A stretch of 64,000 nucleotides of DNA from Sphingomonas endophytica (GTDB lineage Bacteria; Pseudomonadota; Alphaproteobacteria; Sphingomonadales; Sphingomonadaceae). Under the pieces are notes generated by a model. That model had not been told where the DNA came from. It was given only the letters and a program-made list of their open reading frames with translations, and made no database searches. The stretch is taken from contig NZ_JACIJN010000004.1 in NCBI RefSeq assembly GCF_014199415.1, positions 62,001 to 126,000 of the forward strand. Direction: 5' to 3'. The translations under genes and the position numbers were made by a program. Numbering within the stretch: position 1 is the stretch's first letter; each line of letters begins with the position of its first letter. Of the stretch, positions 40,321-50,474 are shown piece after piece.

Positions 40321-41049
40321 ATGACCAATATCGGCATCTATGGCAGCAACGGCCGCATGGGCCGCGCGATCGCCACGATCGCCGCCGGTGAGGGCGTGAC
40401 GGTCGCGGGCGGCGGCGATGCCGGCAGCGATCCGCTGCCGATCGCGCAAGCCGCCGACGTGCTGGTCGATTTCTCGACTCCCGCCGCGCTCGAGGCGCAT
40501 CTGGAGGCGGCCGTCGCGGCCCGCACCCCGATCGTGATCGGCACCACCGGGCTCCTCGCGGCTCATCACGCCCTTATCGAACGCGCCGCGGAGTCGATCG
40601 CGGTGCTCCAGACCGGCAATACCTCGCTCGGCGTGACGCTGCTCGGGGTGCTGGTGCGCGAGGCCGCGGCACGGCTCGGCGCGGACTGGGACATCGAAAT
40701 CACCGAGATGCACCACCGCCACAAGGTCGACGCCCCGTCGGGTACCGCGCTGCTGCTCGGCGAGGCGGCCGCCGCCGGGCGCAACATGCGGCTGGCGGAG
40801 GTCCGCGTCGACAGTCGCGCCGGGCTGGTCGGCGCGCGCAGCGAGGGCACGATCGGCTTCGCGAGCCTGCGCGGCGGGTCGGTGGTCGGCGATCACAATG
40901 TCGTCTTCGCCGGTGAGGGCGAGCGGATCGAGATCGGGCACCGCGCCGACGACCGCACGATCTTCGCGCGCGGCGCGGTGAAGGCCGCGCTGTGGCTCGC
41001 CGGTCGCGCACCGGGCCGCTACGCAATGGCCGAGGTGCTCGGGCTTTGA
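40321..41049 (+). CDS. dapB: 4-hydroxy-tetrahydrodipicolinate reductase
   Basis: 242 residues, lysine and diaminopimelate synthesis. NAD(P)-binding start GIYGSNGRMGRAIATI, GTTGL near residue 80, and the catalytic motif EMHHRHKVDAPSGTAL with the active-site His and Lys. The C-terminal GEGERIEIGHRADDRTIFA is standard. Its stop overlaps the TTG start of nth (TTGA). Confidence 0.96.
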   Translation: MTNIGIYGSNGRMGRAIATIAAGEGVTVAGGGDAGSDPLPIAQAADVLVDFSTPAALEAHLEAAVAARTPIVIGTTGLLAAHHALIERAAESIAVLQTGNTSLGVTLLGVLVREAAARLGADWDIEITEMHHRHKVDAPSGTALLLGEAAAAGRNMRLAEVRVDSRAGLVGARSEGTIGFASLRGGSVVGDHNVVFAGEGERIEIGHRADDRTIFARGAVKAALWLAGRAPGRYAMAEVLGL

Positions 41050-41702
41050 GGAAGGCCGACGTCGCCGAATTCTACCGACGCCTCGCCGAGGCCAATCCGC
41101 ATCCCGAAACCGAGCTCGAGTCGGTCAACGACTACACGCTGCTGGTCGCGGTCGTGTTGTCGGCACAGGCGACCGACGCCGGGGTCAACAAGGCGACGCG
41201 CGCGCTGTTCGCCGCGGTCGACACGCCCGAAAAGATGCTCGTGCTCGGGCTCGACGGGCTCAAGCAGCACATCCGCACGATCGGGCTGTTCAACACCAAG
41301 GCCAAGAACGTCATCGCGCTGTCGCAGGCGCTGGTCGACGAGCATGGCGGCCGCGTCCCCGACAGCCGCGCGGCGCTCGAGAACCTGCCCGGCGTCGGGC
41401 GCAAGACCGCCAATGTCGTGATGAACGTGGCGTTCGGCGCCGAGACCTTCGCGGTCGACACGCACATCTTCCGCGTCGGCAACCGCACCGGGCTCGCCCG
41501 GGGCAAGACGGTGCTCGCGGTCGAGAAGCGCCTCGACGCCGCCACCCCCGCGCCGTTCCGCGTCCACGCGCACCACTGGCTGATCCTGCACGGCCGCTAC
41601 GTCTGCAAGGCGCGCCGTCCCGAATGCTGGCGGTGCATCGTCGTGGACCTTTGCGCGTTCAAGCCCAAGACCCCGCCGCCGGCCGCGCGGACGAAGGAGT
41701 GA
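41046..41702 (+). CDS. nth: Endonuclease III (DNA glycosylase/AP lyase)
   Basis: 218 residues from a TTG at 41046. Base-excision repair of oxidised pyrimidines. Features: LSAQATDAGVNKAT, the helix-hairpin-helix LPGVGRKTANVVMNVAF with the catalytic lysine, FAVDTHIFRV with the catalytic Asp, and an iron-sulfur loop of four cysteines (CKARRPECWRCIVVDLC, spacing 6-2-5). The TTG is supported by the exact TTGA overlap with dapB. Confidence 0.95.
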   Translation: MRKADVAEFYRRLAEANPHPETELESVNDYTLLVAVVLSAQATDAGVNKATRALFAAVDTPEKMLVLGLDGLKQHIRTIGLFNTKAKNVIALSQALVDEHGGRVPDSRAALENLPGVGRKTANVVMNVAFGAETFAVDTHIFRVGNRTGLARGKTVLAVEKRLDAATPAPFRVHAHHWLILHGRYVCKARRPECWRCIVVDLCAFKPKTPPPAARTKE

Positions 41703-41704
41703 CG

Positions 41705-42073
41705 ATGCGCCCGCTGATCGTTGCCGTGCTGCTGACGGTCGCCGCGCCGACGCTGGCGCGCGACCGCGCCCCCGAGGTGCCGCCCGCGACACCGTCCGGC
41801 CCGGCGCGTACCTGCCTGTCGCTGGCGTCGATCGAGGAAACGCTGGTGCGCAGCGACCGCGTGATCGACATCCGCACGATCGGCCGCCGCCTCTATCGCG
41901 TCACCCTGCCGCAGCGCTGCCCGGGTCTGGGGAGCGAACGCCGCTTCGCTTATGCGACCTCGATCGGCCAGTTGTGCGCGCAGGACCTCATCACCGTCCT
42001 CTACGCCAGCGGTCCGATGCAGGGCGCGCGCTGCGGGCTGGCGCCGTTCCAGCCGATCACGCTCGACCATTGA
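41705..42073 (+). CDS. Small secreted protein (DUF6491-like)
   Basis: 122 residues from ATG 41705, two bases after the nth stop. N-terminal signal peptide [18 protein letters not shown]. The mature domain has [40 protein letters not shown] and [12 protein letters not shown], resembling the small cysteine-containing DUF6491 proteins of sphingomonads and relatives (recalled, not searched). Probably periplasmic; function unknown. Co-directional with dapB-nth. Confidence 0.75.
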   Translation: MRPLIVAVLLTVAAPTLARDRAPEVPPATPSGPARTCLSLASIEETLVRSDRVIDIRTIGRRLYRVTLPQRCPGLGSERRFAYATSIGQLCAQDLITVLYASGPMQGARCGLAPFQPITLDH

Positions 42074-42134
42074 CGATTTTCGCTGTCGAAACGGGTAGCG
42101 TCGCGCGCCGACCCCTGCTAGGCGGGCCGAACCG

Positions 42135-42211
<77 letters not shown>

Positions 42212-42326
42212 GCTTTTCACACTCTTTCAAAACCTGCCGGCATCGTTCGGGATCGTTGCGGCTGGCTGCCCATGTCGATCAATCGTTAACCATCTGGCGC
42301 TACCGCACGGTGCGGAGGTGGCGAAT

Positions 42327-43709
42327 TTGACGCTCGATCAAACAATTACCGGGGCTTCGCGCGTGGCTGGCGAGCTGGGAATCCGCACGCTCGACCTGCA
42401 GGCGGACATCTCCGAACTGGCGATGCGCGTCACCGCGCAGGCGCAGACCATCGAGAGCGTCGACGCGCAGACCAGCCGCCTCACCGACGATGTCGAGAAT
42501 GTCGCCGACGCCGCGCGCGAGGCGTCGGGCGCCACCACCGGCGCGCACGGCCTGCTGGCCAGCTCGCATGTCCAGATCGATGCGGCGATGGGCAACGTCG
42601 TCGATCTGATCGCGCAGGTCAGCCGTATCCACGACAGCCTCGGCGCCTTCACCTCGGCGCTCGAGGAGGTCGGGCGCGTGACCGCGACGATCAACGCGAT
42701 CGCCAAACAGACCAACCTGCTCGCGCTCAACGCGACGATCGAGGCCGCGCGCGCGGGTAACGCCGGGCGCGGCTTTTCGGTGGTGGCGGGCGAGGTCAAG
42801 AAACTGGCGTCGGAGACCGCCGCCGCCACCTCGCGGATCAACACCTCGATCCGCGCGCTGACCACACAGGCCGATGCGATGCTCGGCCGTGTCGATCAGG
42901 GGGTTACCAAGGCGCGTTCGGCGCATCAGGGCACGCACGAGGTCAAGGCGCTGGTGGCGCAGCTGCGCGGGTTGATGGACGGGCTGGAGCGCAACAGCGA
43001 GAGCGTGGTGCGGCGGATCGGCTCGATGCTGTCGGCGGTGGTCGAGGTGAAGACCGGGCTCGGCCAATTGTCCGCGACCTCCACCGACAACGCCACCGGG
43101 CTGCAACGCCTGTCGCAGCGGCTGACCACGGTGAGCGACGACACCAACGGCCTGCTCCAGTTGCTCGCGGAGAGTGACGCCGACACGCCCGACCGCCCCT
43201 ATATCCATTTCGCGATCGCCGCGGCACGGCAGGTGTCGGAAGGGCTGGCGCAGGCGGTGGCGTCGGGGCTGATCGACGAGGCGGCGATCCTCGGCGATGC
43301 CTATGAACCGGTCGAGGGCAGCGACCCGCCGCTGTTCACGCATCCGGCAATGGCGACGATCACCGCCCTCGCCCGCCCGCAGCAGGAGGCGGCGCGCGCG
43401 CTGCCGGGGTTCTTCGGGATGAGCTTCACCGACCGGCGCTGCTTCGGCGCGGTGGCGATGCCGGAACGCTCGCTGCCGCAACGGCCGGGGCAGCGCGGCT
43501 GGAACACCGAATATTCGCGCGCCGGGGTGTTCTTCCACTTCAGCGATACCGAACAGCAGGTGAAGATCACCAAGCCCTTCTGTCTCAAGGCCTATCGGCG
43601 GCCGCAATCCGATGGCGCCGTGATCCTGCTCAAGCAGGTGATCGCCTCGATCAACGTCAACGGCGCGCACTGGGGCATCCTCCAGCTGGCGTACAAGGAT
43701 CAGGGCTAG
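42327..43709 (+). CDS. Soluble methyl-accepting chemotaxis-like protein
   Basis: 460 residues from TTG 42327, chosen because ggagg lies eight bases upstream; a GTG at 42318 is possible, and a longer frame begins inside the tRNA and is rejected. The cytoplasmic signalling hairpin is clear: [21 protein letters not shown], then [17 protein letters not shown]. No transmembrane helix or periplasmic domain is present, so it senses internally or through partners. The last 120 residues ([44 protein letters not shown]) form a compact C-terminal domain I do not recognise. Confidence 0.85.
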   Translation: MTLDQTITGASRVAGELGIRTLDLQADISELAMRVTAQAQTIESVDAQTSRLTDDVENVADAAREASGATTGAHGLLASSHVQIDAAMGNVVDLIAQVSRIHDSLGAFTSALEEVGRVTATINAIAKQTNLLALNATIEAARAGNAGRGFSVVAGEVKKLASETAAATSRINTSIRALTTQADAMLGRVDQGVTKARSAHQGTHEVKALVAQLRGLMDGLERNSESVVRRIGSMLSAVVEVKTGLGQLSATSTDNATGLQRLSQRLTTVSDDTNGLLQLLAESDADTPDRPYIHFAIAAARQVSEGLAQAVASGLIDEAAILGDAYEPVEGSDPPLFTHPAMATITALARPQQEAARALPGFFGMSFTDRRCFGAVAMPERSLPQRPGQRGWNTEYSRAGVFFHFSDTEQQVKITKPFCLKAYRRPQSDGAVILLKQVIASINVNGAHWGILQLAYKDQG

Positions 43710-43763
43710 GGAAGACCCATGTGCCCGCCAGTCCGGATCCAATCCGGGAGGGCGGAAGGGCCG

Positions 43764-45596
43764 CTAAGATCGCCCGAACAGCTTCGCGACGCTCTTCAGG
43801 TCGAGCTTCACCCACGTCGGTCGCCCGTGGTTGCACTGCCCGGAATGCGGCGTGACCTCCATCTCGCGGAGCAGCGCGTTCATCTCCGCCGGTGACAGCA
43901 CGCGCCCCGCGCGCACCGATCCGTGGCATGCCATCGTCCCCGCGATTGCATCGAGCCGCTCGCGCAGGCTCAGCGCCTCGTCATAGGCAGCCAGTTCGTC
44001 GGCAAGGTCGGTGACCAGCCCGCGCGGATCGCCGCTGCCGAGCAGCGCCGGAGTCGCGCGCACCAGCATCGCGCGCGCGCCGAACCGCTCCAGCTCCAGT
44101 CCGAATTCGGCCAGTTCGGCGACCCGCGCCTCCAGCCGGTCGCATGCCGGCTCGTCCAGCTCGACCACTTCGGGGATCAGCAGCGCCTGCGACGCGACGC
44201 GCCCGCCGGCCAGCGCGGCACGCATCCGCTCCAGCACCAGCCGCTCGTGCGCGGCGTGCTGGTCGACCAGCACCAGCCCGTCCGCGGCCTCGGCGACGAT
44301 ATAGGTCTTGGCCACCTGCCCGCGCGCGACGCCGAGCGGGAAGTCGGTCGCCGTCGGCGGCGGCGTCCAGTCCGGCACCGCGCGCGCGGCGGGCGGCGCG
44401 GCGAAGAAAGTCGGGCGGTGGTCGTTGAGGCGGAGCCCCTCCCCCATCGGGGGAGGGATTGGGGTGGGAGCGTGAGGTTCGAGCGGCCCGCCGAACAACG
44501 CCCCTCCCACGCCCTCCTCCGTGGCGGAGAGGGGGTGTTGATATTCCTGCTGCCACAGCGCCATGATGTCGGCCGGCGCCGAATGCGCAACGCGATGCCC
44601 CGCCGCGTCGAGCGCGCGCCGCAGCCCCGAGACGATCATCCCGCGCACCAGCGCCGGGTCGCGGAAGCGCACCTCGGTCTTCGCCGGATGCACGTTCACG
44701 TCGACCTCGCTCGGCGGCACGTCGAGGAACAGCGCCACCACCGCGTGACGGTCGCGCGGCATCATCTCGGCATAGGCGCCGCGGATCGCGCCGATCAGCA
44801 GCCGGTCGCGCACCGGACGCCCGTTGACGAACAGATATTGGTGATCCGCCACCCCGCGGTGGAAGGTCGGCAATCCCGCCACCCCGCCGAGGACGTGACC
44901 GTCGCGTTCGAGATCGATCGCGACCGAATTGTCGGCGAGCGCGCGGTCGGTGAGCGCCGCGACCCGCGCCGGGCGGCTGTCGGCGGCGGCGACCGACAGG
45001 GTGCGCCGCCCGTCATGTTCGAGCGAGAAGGCGATGTCGGGCCGCGCCATCGCCAGCCGCCGCACCACGTCGAGACAGGCGGCATATTCGGAGCGCGCCG
45101 AGCGCAGGAACTTGCGCCGCGCGGGCACCTGCGCGAACAGCGCCTCGGCGACGACGCGCGTTCCCGGCGGCAGCGCGGCCGGGCCGTCGCGCTCCAGCGC
45201 GCCGTTGTCGATCGTCCGCGCCCAGCCCTCCGCGCCCGCCGGCCGGCTTTCGATCGTCAGCCTTGCCACCGAGGCGATCGACGGCAGCGCCTCGCCGCGA
45301 AAGCCGAGCGTCGCGACGCGATCGATATCCCCATTCTCTCCCAAAAGGCTTTCGGGCAGCTTGGAGGTGGCATGGCGCTCCAGCGCCAGCGCGATCTCGG
45401 GCGGGGTCATTCCGCAGCCGTCGTCGGCGACTTCGATCCGGTCGACGCCGCCCGCGGCGAGCACGACCGAAATGCGCGTCGCCCCGGAATCGATCGCGTT
45501 TTCGACTAACTCCTTTAACGCGCTGGCTGGTCTTTCCACCACTTCACCGGCGGCGATACGGTTGACCAGATGCGAGGGGAGACGGCGTATTGACAC
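43764..45596 (-). CDS. mutL: DNA mismatch repair protein MutL
   Basis: 610 residues from a GTG at 45596 (VSIRRLPSHLVNRIAAGEVVERP). GHKL ATPase motifs: ELVENAIDSG, DDGCGM and TLGFRGEALPSIASV. The C-terminal part has DQHAAHERLVLE, the DQHAx2Ex4E endonuclease motif, and ends with GRPTWVKLDLKSVAKLF. The linker between the domains contains a stretch encoded by a palindromic repeat (44436-44536). Divergent from mreB. Confidence 0.96.
   Translation of the reverse strand: MSIRRLPSHLVNRIAAGEVVERPASALKELVENAIDSGATRISVVLAAGGVDRIEVADDGCGMTPPEIALALERHATSKLPESLLGENGDIDRVATLGFRGEALPSIASVARLTIESRPAGAEGWARTIDNGALERDGPAALPPGTRVVAEALFAQVPARRKFLRSARSEYAACLDVVRRLAMARPDIAFSLEHDGRRTLSVAAADSRPARVAALTDRALADNSVAIDLERDGHVLGGVAGLPTFHRGVADHQYLFVNGRPVRDRLLIGAIRGAYAEMMPRDRHAVVALFLDVPPSEVDVNVHPAKTEVRFRDPALVRGMIVSGLRRALDAAGHRVAHSAPADIMALWQQEYQHPLSATEEGVGGALFGGPLEPHAPTPIPPPMGEGLRLNDHRPTFFAAPPAARAVPDWTPPPTATDFPLGVARGQVAKTYIVAEAADGLVLVDQHAAHERLVLERMRAALAGGRVASQALLIPEVVELDEPACDRLEARVAELAEFGLELERFGARAMLVRATPALLGSGDPRGLVTDLADELAAYDEALSLRERLDAIAGTMACHGSVRAGRVLSPAEMNALLREMEVTPHSGQCNHGRPTWVKLDLKSVAKLFGRS
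44436..44536. repeat. Palindromic repeat, family E, inside mutL coding sequence
   Basis: Left arm cccctcccccatcgggggag then gattggggtgggag; right arm cgcccctcccacgccctcct then a gtggcggagaggggg end. It is related to the element at 24066. In the minus-strand mutL frame it is fully open and encodes a Gly/Pro-rich linker segment (EEGVGGALFGG, PTPIPPPMGEG). Confidence 0.88.
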
Positions 45597-45658
45597 GCGG
45601 CAACACCTAGACCAAGCCGCGGCGTCCCGCGACCCCGCAGATACCATCGCCAGCATGA

Positions 45659-46777
<1,119 letters not shown>

Positions 46778-46805
46778 GAACGGGGTGACGGCACGTCGCC
46801 CGGGG

Positions 46806-46880
46806 TCGTCATGGCGTGCGTGGAGAAGCGATCCAGGGCGACCCGCGAAACGCTGGATGGCCTCGCCACCCGCGCAATGC
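46806..46880. repeat. Degenerate family A repeat (mreB-mreC gap)
   Basis: Recognisable arms gtcatggcgtgcgtggagaa / cgccacccgcgcaatgc with many substitutions relative to other copies, so it looks old. Confidence 0.6.
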
Positions 46881-46933
46881 CGGCTCAGGTTAAGATGATC
46901 GTACTCTAGTTACCAAGGCGGGAGGTGACGGCA

Positions 46934-47842
46934 ATGGCGCCGTCGCGGGATCGGCGCCCCGGCTTTTCACGGCGCGCGCAATACGGGCTGTTCGTCACTT
47001 ACATCCTCGGCATCGCCGGGGCGGTGGTGGGAGCGGTGCTGCTCGCCCTCTCGACATTCCACCCCGCCGCCTTCTCGGTGGCGCGCGCGGCGGTCGCCGA
47101 AGTGACCGTCCCCGTTTCCACGGCGACCGCAGCGCTCGTCCGCGCGGTCGCGACCGTGCCCGACGAGATCGGGACGTGGTGGCGCGTCCATGACGAAAAT
47201 GCCGACTTGCGCGCGCGGCTGGCGCGGGCGCGCGGCGCGTTGCTGGTCGGTCGGCAGGCGCGAATCGAGAACGTCCGGCTGCGCGCGCTGCTGGCGCTGC
47301 GCGACCAGAACCCGCAGGTCGTCACTGCCGCGCGCATCGTCAGCACCAGCGCGTCGAGCACGCGCCGCTACGGCCTGTTGAACGCCGGGACGTGGCAGGG
47401 GGTGGCCGAGGGGCAGCCGGTCCAGGGGCCGGAGGGGCTGATCGGGCGCATCCTCTACGCCGGCCCGAACACCGCGCGCGTGCTGCTCGTCACCGATGCC
47501 GAGAGCGTCGTGCCGGTCCGCCGCTCGCGCGACGGCCGTCCGGCGCTGGCCGCGGGGCGCGGCGACGGGCTGATCGACATCCGCACGATCGACACCGCCG
47601 ACGGCAAGTTCCGCCCGGGCGACATCTTCGTTACCTCTGGCACCGGCGGGATGTTCGTCCCCGGCGTGCCGGTCGCGCGCGTGCTGCGCGCCGGCACCGA
47701 CAGCGCCCCTGCCCGCCCGTTCGCGCGCCCAGAGACGCTGGACGTCGCGATCGTCCATCGCGCGTTCATGCCGCCCCCGCCCCCGCCGCCGGCACCGACG
47801 CCCGCCCCTACCCCGACTCCGACGCCCACGCCCGATCCGTGA
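46934..47842 (+). CDS. mreC: Rod shape-determining protein MreC
   Basis: 302 residues from ATG 46934 (ggagg eight bases upstream; an upstream GTG is less likely). Short cytoplasmic N-terminus, a transmembrane segment (FVTYILGIAGAVVGAVLLAL), a coiled-coil (DENADLRARLARARGALLVG) and the periplasmic beta domain containing ARIVSTSASSTRRYGLLNAG and GLIGRI. The end is a Pro/Thr tail (PPPPPPAPTPAPTPTPTPTP). Scaffold linking MreB to PBP2. Confidence 0.93.
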   Translation: MAPSRDRRPGFSRRAQYGLFVTYILGIAGAVVGAVLLALSTFHPAAFSVARAAVAEVTVPVSTATAALVRAVATVPDEIGTWWRVHDENADLRARLARARGALLVGRQARIENVRLRALLALRDQNPQVVTAARIVSTSASSTRRYGLLNAGTWQGVAEGQPVQGPEGLIGRILYAGPNTARVLLVTDAESVVPVRRSRDGRPALAAGRGDGLIDIRTIDTADGKFRPGDIFVTSGTGGMFVPGVPVARVLRAGTDSAPARPFARPETLDVAIVHRAFMPPPPPPPAPTPAPTPTPTPTPDP

Positions 47843-48348
47843 AGCCGCCCGCGCGCCCGCCCTTTGAGGAACCGCTCGGCCGGGGACGCGCGCGGCTGTT
47901 GCCATGGGCGACCGTGCTGGTCGGCTCGCTGGTCACGATCCTGCCATGGGGCGCGACGCTGCCGCTGCTGCCGCCGGTCGGGCTGTTGCTGCTGCTGTCG
48001 TGGCGGTTGCTCGCGCCGCTGTCGCTGCGCGTCTGGGCGCCCGCGCTGCTGGGATTGTTCGACGATCTGCTGTCCGGCCAGCCGCTGGGCAGCGCGATGC
48101 TGCTGTGGACGCTCGCCTATTTCCTGGTCGACGCGATCGACGCACGGTCGGGCGTACGCGACTTCAAACAGAGCTGGGCGATCGCGGCGCTGGCGATCGC
48201 GTTCGTGCTGCTCGGCGGACGACTGGCGGCGACGCCGTTCGATGCCCATGTCGATAGCGTGCTGTTGCTCCAGATCATTATTTCGGTGCTGTTCTTCCCT
48301 GCCGCCGCGCGGCTGGTCGCGTGGATCGACCTGCGGCGGGCGCTATGA
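47839..48348 (+). CDS. mreD: Rod shape-determining protein MreD
   Basis: 169 residues from a GTG that overlaps the mreC stop. About five hydrophobic helices (LLPWATVLVGSLVTIL, TLPLLPPVGLLLLL, ALLGLFDDLLSGQPLGSAMLLWTLAYFLVDAIDA). The family is poorly conserved in sequence; position, size and topology make the call. Inner-membrane partner of MreC in the elongasome. Confidence 0.88.
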   Translation: MKPPARPPFEEPLGRGRARLLPWATVLVGSLVTILPWGATLPLLPPVGLLLLLSWRLLAPLSLRVWAPALLGLFDDLLSGQPLGSAMLLWTLAYFLVDAIDARSGVRDFKQSWAIAALAIAFVLLGGRLAATPFDAHVDSVLLLQIIISVLFFPAAARLVAWIDLRRAL

Positions 48349-50474
48349 GGCCGCGCGCGCCCAAGATCATGACCGAAGCCGCGCTGAGCTACAGCTTCTC
48401 GCGCCGCGCGTGGCTGCTCGGTGCGGGTCAGGCTGGACTCGGCGCGCTGCTGATCGGGCGGATGGGCTATCTCGCGATCGCGCAGAACGAGCATTACAAT
48501 CTGCTCGCCGAGAGCAATCGCGTCAGCATGACGATGATCCCGCCGCGCCGCGGCTGGATCGTCGACCGCAACGGCCAGCCGATCGCGAGCAACCGCACCG
48601 ACTTTCGCGTCGACGTCATCCCCGACCGGCTGGAGGACAAGGACCGCGTGCTCGCGCATCTGCGCGGGCTGCTCGGCTTGACCGACGAGGATCTCGCGCA
48701 GATCAACGCCGAGCTGGAACATGCCCCCGGCTTCCGCCCGGTCGAGATCGCCGAGAACATTGACTGGGAGCGGTTCGCCGCGGTGCAGATCCGCCAGCCC
48801 GAGCTGCCCGGCGTCGCGCCGACGCGCGGCTTCGCGCGCCACTATCCCGCCGGCCCGGCGGTCGCGCATCTGATCGGCTATGTCGGCGCCGCGACCGCCG
48901 AGCAGTATAAGAAGACCCGCGACCCGCTCTACGTCACCCCCGGGTTCAAGCTCGGCAAGGACGGGCTGGAGAAGACCATGGAGCCGCTGCTGCGCGGTGC
49001 CGCCGGCGCCAAGCGCGTCGAGGTCACCGCGCGCGGCAAGCTGGTCAAGGAACTCGCCACCCGTCCCGACGTCCCCGGGCGCACGCTGCGGCTGACGATC
49101 GACGCCGGGCTCCAGGAATATGCCGCGCGGCGGCTCGGCACCAACTCGGGCTCGGCGGTGGTGTTCGACTGCACCAATGGCGAGATGCTCGCGATGGTGT
49201 CGATGCCCGCCTACGATCCGAACACCTTCTCCGAAGGCATCAGCCAGATGGAGTGGAAGATGCTCAGCGAGGACGATCACGTCCCGCTGATGAACAAGGT
49301 GACGCAGGGTCTCTACCCGCCGGGCTCGACCGTCAAGCCGATGAACGGCCTTGCGCTGCTCGCCGCCGGGGTCGGCGCGAGCGAGCGCGTGTTCTGCTCG
49401 GGCGCGATGCGCGTCGGCAACGGCGTGTTCCACTGCCACAAAAAAGGCGGTCACGGTCCGCTCGATCTCAAGAATGCGATCATGCAGAGCTGCGACATCT
49501 ATTTCTACGAAATGGTACGCCGCGTCGGTTACGACAAAATCGCGCCGGTCGCGCGCGAGCTGGGGCTGGGGCAGAAGTTCGACCTGCCCTTCTCCACGCA
49601 GCGCTACGGCACCGTGCCCGACAGCGCATGGAAGCAGCGCAAGTACAAGACCGACTGGAAGGTTGCCGACTCGCTCAACGCCTCGATTGGTCAGGGTTAT
49701 GTGCTCTCCAACCCGCTCCAGCTCGCGGTGATGGCCAGCCGGCTGGCGTCGGGGCGCAAGCTCGTGCCGACGCTGATCCGCGATCCGTTCAAGCCGCAGG
49801 CCGAGATGCTCCCGATCGATCCCGAGCATTTCCGCATCATCCGCGAGGCAATGGACGGCGTCGTCAACCACGGCGGCACCGGCGGCGCGGCGCGGATGCT
49901 GGTGCCTGGCGTCTCGATCGCCGCCAAGACCGGCACCGCGCAAGTGCGCCGCATCACGATGGCGGAACGGCGCTCGGGCGTGCTCAAGAACGGGCAATTG
50001 CCGTTCAAGCTGCGCGACCACGCCTTGTTCGTGTGCTTCGCGCCCTATGACAATCCGCGCTATGCCGCGGCGGTGGTGCTCGAGCACAACGGCCATACCG
50101 TCCGCAACCTCGACACGCCGATGATCGGCCGCGACATCATGACCTACCTGTTCGACCGCGACCGCGCGATGAAGAGCCTTGCCGAGGTCGAGCCGACTTG
50201 GGGCGGCGACATCACCACGCGCATGAATGCACAGCGCGCCGCCTATCGCGCCGCGCATGCCCCCGCGCCGCCGGTCGTCGACGACGACGACGTGCCCGCC
50301 TCGAACTCGCCAGCCGTCGAAGCCGCGACCGACGCATCGAACGCCAGCGCCGAGGCGACCGCGCGCGACATCGCGACCAGCGGTGGCCCTGCCCGCACCG
50401 GCTCGCCCGACCCGGAGACGGAGGGCGAGCGTCGCGCCGCGCCGCTCGATCCCGCCACGGACCCGCGACCATGA
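48345..50474 (+). CDS. mrdA: Penicillin-binding protein 2 (elongation transpeptidase)
   Basis: 709 residues. Single N-terminal transmembrane anchor (WLLGAGQAGLGALLIGRMGYLAI), then the dimerisation region and the catalytic domain. Active-site motifs: SxxK at STVK (Ser328), SxN replaced by SCD (Ser382) and KTG at residue 528 (AAKTGTAQV). The start overlaps the mreD stop. After the transpeptidase domain a tail of about 100 residues rich in A, P, E, T and D (APPVVDDDDVPAS) is longer than usual for PBP2. Crosslinks lateral-wall peptidoglycan with RodA. Confidence 0.95.
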   Translation: MRPRAPKIMTEAALSYSFSRRAWLLGAGQAGLGALLIGRMGYLAIAQNEHYNLLAESNRVSMTMIPPRRGWIVDRNGQPIASNRTDFRVDVIPDRLEDKDRVLAHLRGLLGLTDEDLAQINAELEHAPGFRPVEIAENIDWERFAAVQIRQPELPGVAPTRGFARHYPAGPAVAHLIGYVGAATAEQYKKTRDPLYVTPGFKLGKDGLEKTMEPLLRGAAGAKRVEVTARGKLVKELATRPDVPGRTLRLTIDAGLQEYAARRLGTNSGSAVVFDCTNGEMLAMVSMPAYDPNTFSEGISQMEWKMLSEDDHVPLMNKVTQGLYPPGSTVKPMNGLALLAAGVGASERVFCSGAMRVGNGVFHCHKKGGHGPLDLKNAIMQSCDIYFYEMVRRVGYDKIAPVARELGLGQKFDLPFSTQRYGTVPDSAWKQRKYKTDWKVADSLNASIGQGYVLSNPLQLAVMASRLASGRKLVPTLIRDPFKPQAEMLPIDPEHFRIIREAMDGVVNHGGTGGAARMLVPGVSIAAKTGTAQVRRITMAERRSGVLKNGQLPFKLRDHALFVCFAPYDNPRYAAAVVLEHNGHTVRNLDTPMIGRDIMTYLFDRDRAMKSLAEVEPTWGGDITTRMNAQRAAYRAAHAPAPPVVDDDDVPASNSPAVEAATDASNASAEATARDIATSGGPARTGSPDPETEGERRAAPLDPATDPRP

